Source of the DNA: an uncultured beta proteobacterium
GTDB lineage: Bacteria > Pseudomonadota > Gammaproteobacteria > Burkholderiales > SG8-41
Reading direction: 5' to 3'
NCBI GenBank assembly: GCA_903893565.1
Contig: CAITMU010000103.1
Coordinates: 42,325 to 106,324 of the forward strand
DNA length: 64,000 bases
Shown here one piece after another: positions 63,381-64,000 of the stretch. Within the stretch, counting starts at the first letter, position 1; each line of letters starts with the position of its first letter. The notes beneath the pieces were generated by a model. That model was not told the DNA's origin. It was given only the letters and a program-made list of their open reading frames with translations, and did no database searches. The position numbers and the translations under genes are program-made.

Positions 63381-64000
63381 AAGCAACAATGCCTGTCTGG
63401 CGCTCCCTCATGTATTGCCCCGTCAATGTCGAAAAATATGTCGATAAGGCACACACCCGCGGTGCTGATGTCATTCAGCTCGATTTAGAGGATAGTGTCC
63501 CGCCGACAGAAAAGGCTGCCGCCCGCAAGCTCGTCGAGAAAGCCGCCGCTCGAGTGGGTCGTGCGGGGGCTGATGTGGTGGTTCGCTTTAATCAGCCCCT
63601 GGCCATGGCCGTACGTGATTTGGAATACTCCATCTGCCCGGATGTCGACGCTTTAGCGTGCACCAAAGTGGCTGGCCCCGCCCATGTTCAATTGCTGGAT
63701 GAATTAGTCAGTGAATTAGAACAAAAACGGGGCATGACGGTCGGTCATACCCGCTTTATCGTCATGATTGAAACATCCAATGCTTTTTTTCAGATCCGCG
63801 ATATCGTTCAAGCGTCTCGAAGAATTGTGGCATGTAATATTGGAGGGGAGGATTTTGCGCTAGATAACAACATGCAGCCCACGGGCGAAGCCTTAGTCTA
63901 TCCCAAACAACAAATGATTTTTGCTGCCAATAGCGTGGGTATCATCCCACTGGGATTCATCGACAGTATCGCAGGCTTTGGCGACTGGGAGGCTTTTCGC
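63377..64000 (+). CDS. HpcH/HpaI-type CoA ester lyase, 5' part
   Basis: The frame is open from the ATG at 63377 to the right edge (208 codons) and is cut there. It shows RSLMYCPVNVEKYVDKA, GADVIQLDLEDSVPPTEK with metal-binding acidic residues, and VACNIGGEDFALDNNM, IIPLGFIDSIAG, all typical of the citrate-lyase-beta/malyl-CoA lyase group. It overlaps the CoA-transferase stop by 4 bases. Likely splits an acyl-CoA such as citramalyl- or malyl-CoA; the choice cannot be made here. Confidence 0.9.
   Translation, partial: MKATMPVWRSLMYCPVNVEKYVDKAHTRGADVIQLDLEDSVPPTEKAAARKLVEKAAARVGRAGADVVVRFNQPLAMAVRDLEYSICPDVDALACTKVAGPAHVQLLDELVSELEQKRGMTVGHTRFIVMIETSNAFFQIRDIVQASRRIVACNIGGEDFALDNNMQPTGEALVYPKQQMIFAANSVGIIPLGFIDSIAGFGDWEAFR

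Overview
The window is a stretch of chromosome from a betaproteobacterium, most likely Burkholderiales and close to Alcaligenaceae. The reasons are the type of glutamate-cysteine ligase, the hemC-hemD-hemX-hemY run, the cutA-dsbD-aroQ-accB-accC-prmA-DUF3426-PfkB gene order, a PTS that lacks sugar permeases, and five Bug/TctC-type periplasmic receptors. This placement is inferred from gene content and order; no marker gene such as 16S rRNA is present. Genes are tightly packed, often with ATGA or TAATG overlaps, and several reading frames fit best with TTG or GTG starts.

Layout. 1-5.3 kb: the end of gatB, a secreted DUF4124-like protein, xth and ampG, then the metX-metW pair with an unusual repeated palindrome directly before metX. 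5.3-11 kb: an initiating sugar transferase, the regulatory PTS (EIIA, HPr, EI) and glutathione synthesis (gshA-gshB). 11.3-15.4 kb: a lone glycosyltransferase-like gene, a metallo-beta-lactamase-fold hydrolase, then mvaB with two small DUF genes. 15.4-23 kb: a minus-strand group running msbA, GT25 glycosyltransferase, O-antigen ligase, FAD oxidoreductase and MFS transporter, with a MipA-type outer membrane protein upstream. 23.4-25.8 kb: an MmgE/PrpD protein and a Bug receptor.

25.8-29.2 kb is different: AT-rich and gene-poor. It holds a SAM-dependent methyltransferase preceded by an open frame without a start codon, a decayed frame with stops and a shift, and a small secreted six-cysteine protein. 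It ends at a tRNA-Arg(CCG) gene, which makes it look like an eroded acquired segment.

29.3-41 kb: cytochrome c5, apaH, then a long minus-strand series from a sugar-epimerase-like gene through cutA, dsbD, a TlpA-like protein, aroQ, accB, accC, prmA, a DUF3426 protein, gcvH, a PfkB kinase and plsC. 41-51 kb: a flavin/2Fe-2S reductase, two tandem Bug pairs, and the heme genes hemC-hemD-hemX-hemY between them. 51-59.2 kb: an NADP oxidoreductase, an NHL lipoprotein, argH, grxD, prmC, prfA and hemA. 59.3-64 kb: a terminator, a 57-residue rubredoxin, prpB, an IclR regulator, and a CoA-transferase/CoA-ester-lyase pair cut by the right edge.

Together the genes show an aerobic heterotroph that makes heme from glutamyl-tRNA, has cytochrome c and disulfide-handling pathways in the periplasm, builds O-antigen-bearing LPS, and lives on organic acids. 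The acid-use genes are the Bug receptors, methylisocitrate lyase, CoA-transferase and lyase, and HMG-CoA lyase. I found no CRISPR array, prophage, intact insertion sequence or rRNA gene. I did not find a clearly new multi-gene system; the best leads are the metX leader, the AT-rich segment by the tRNA, and the DUF3426-gcvH arrangement.
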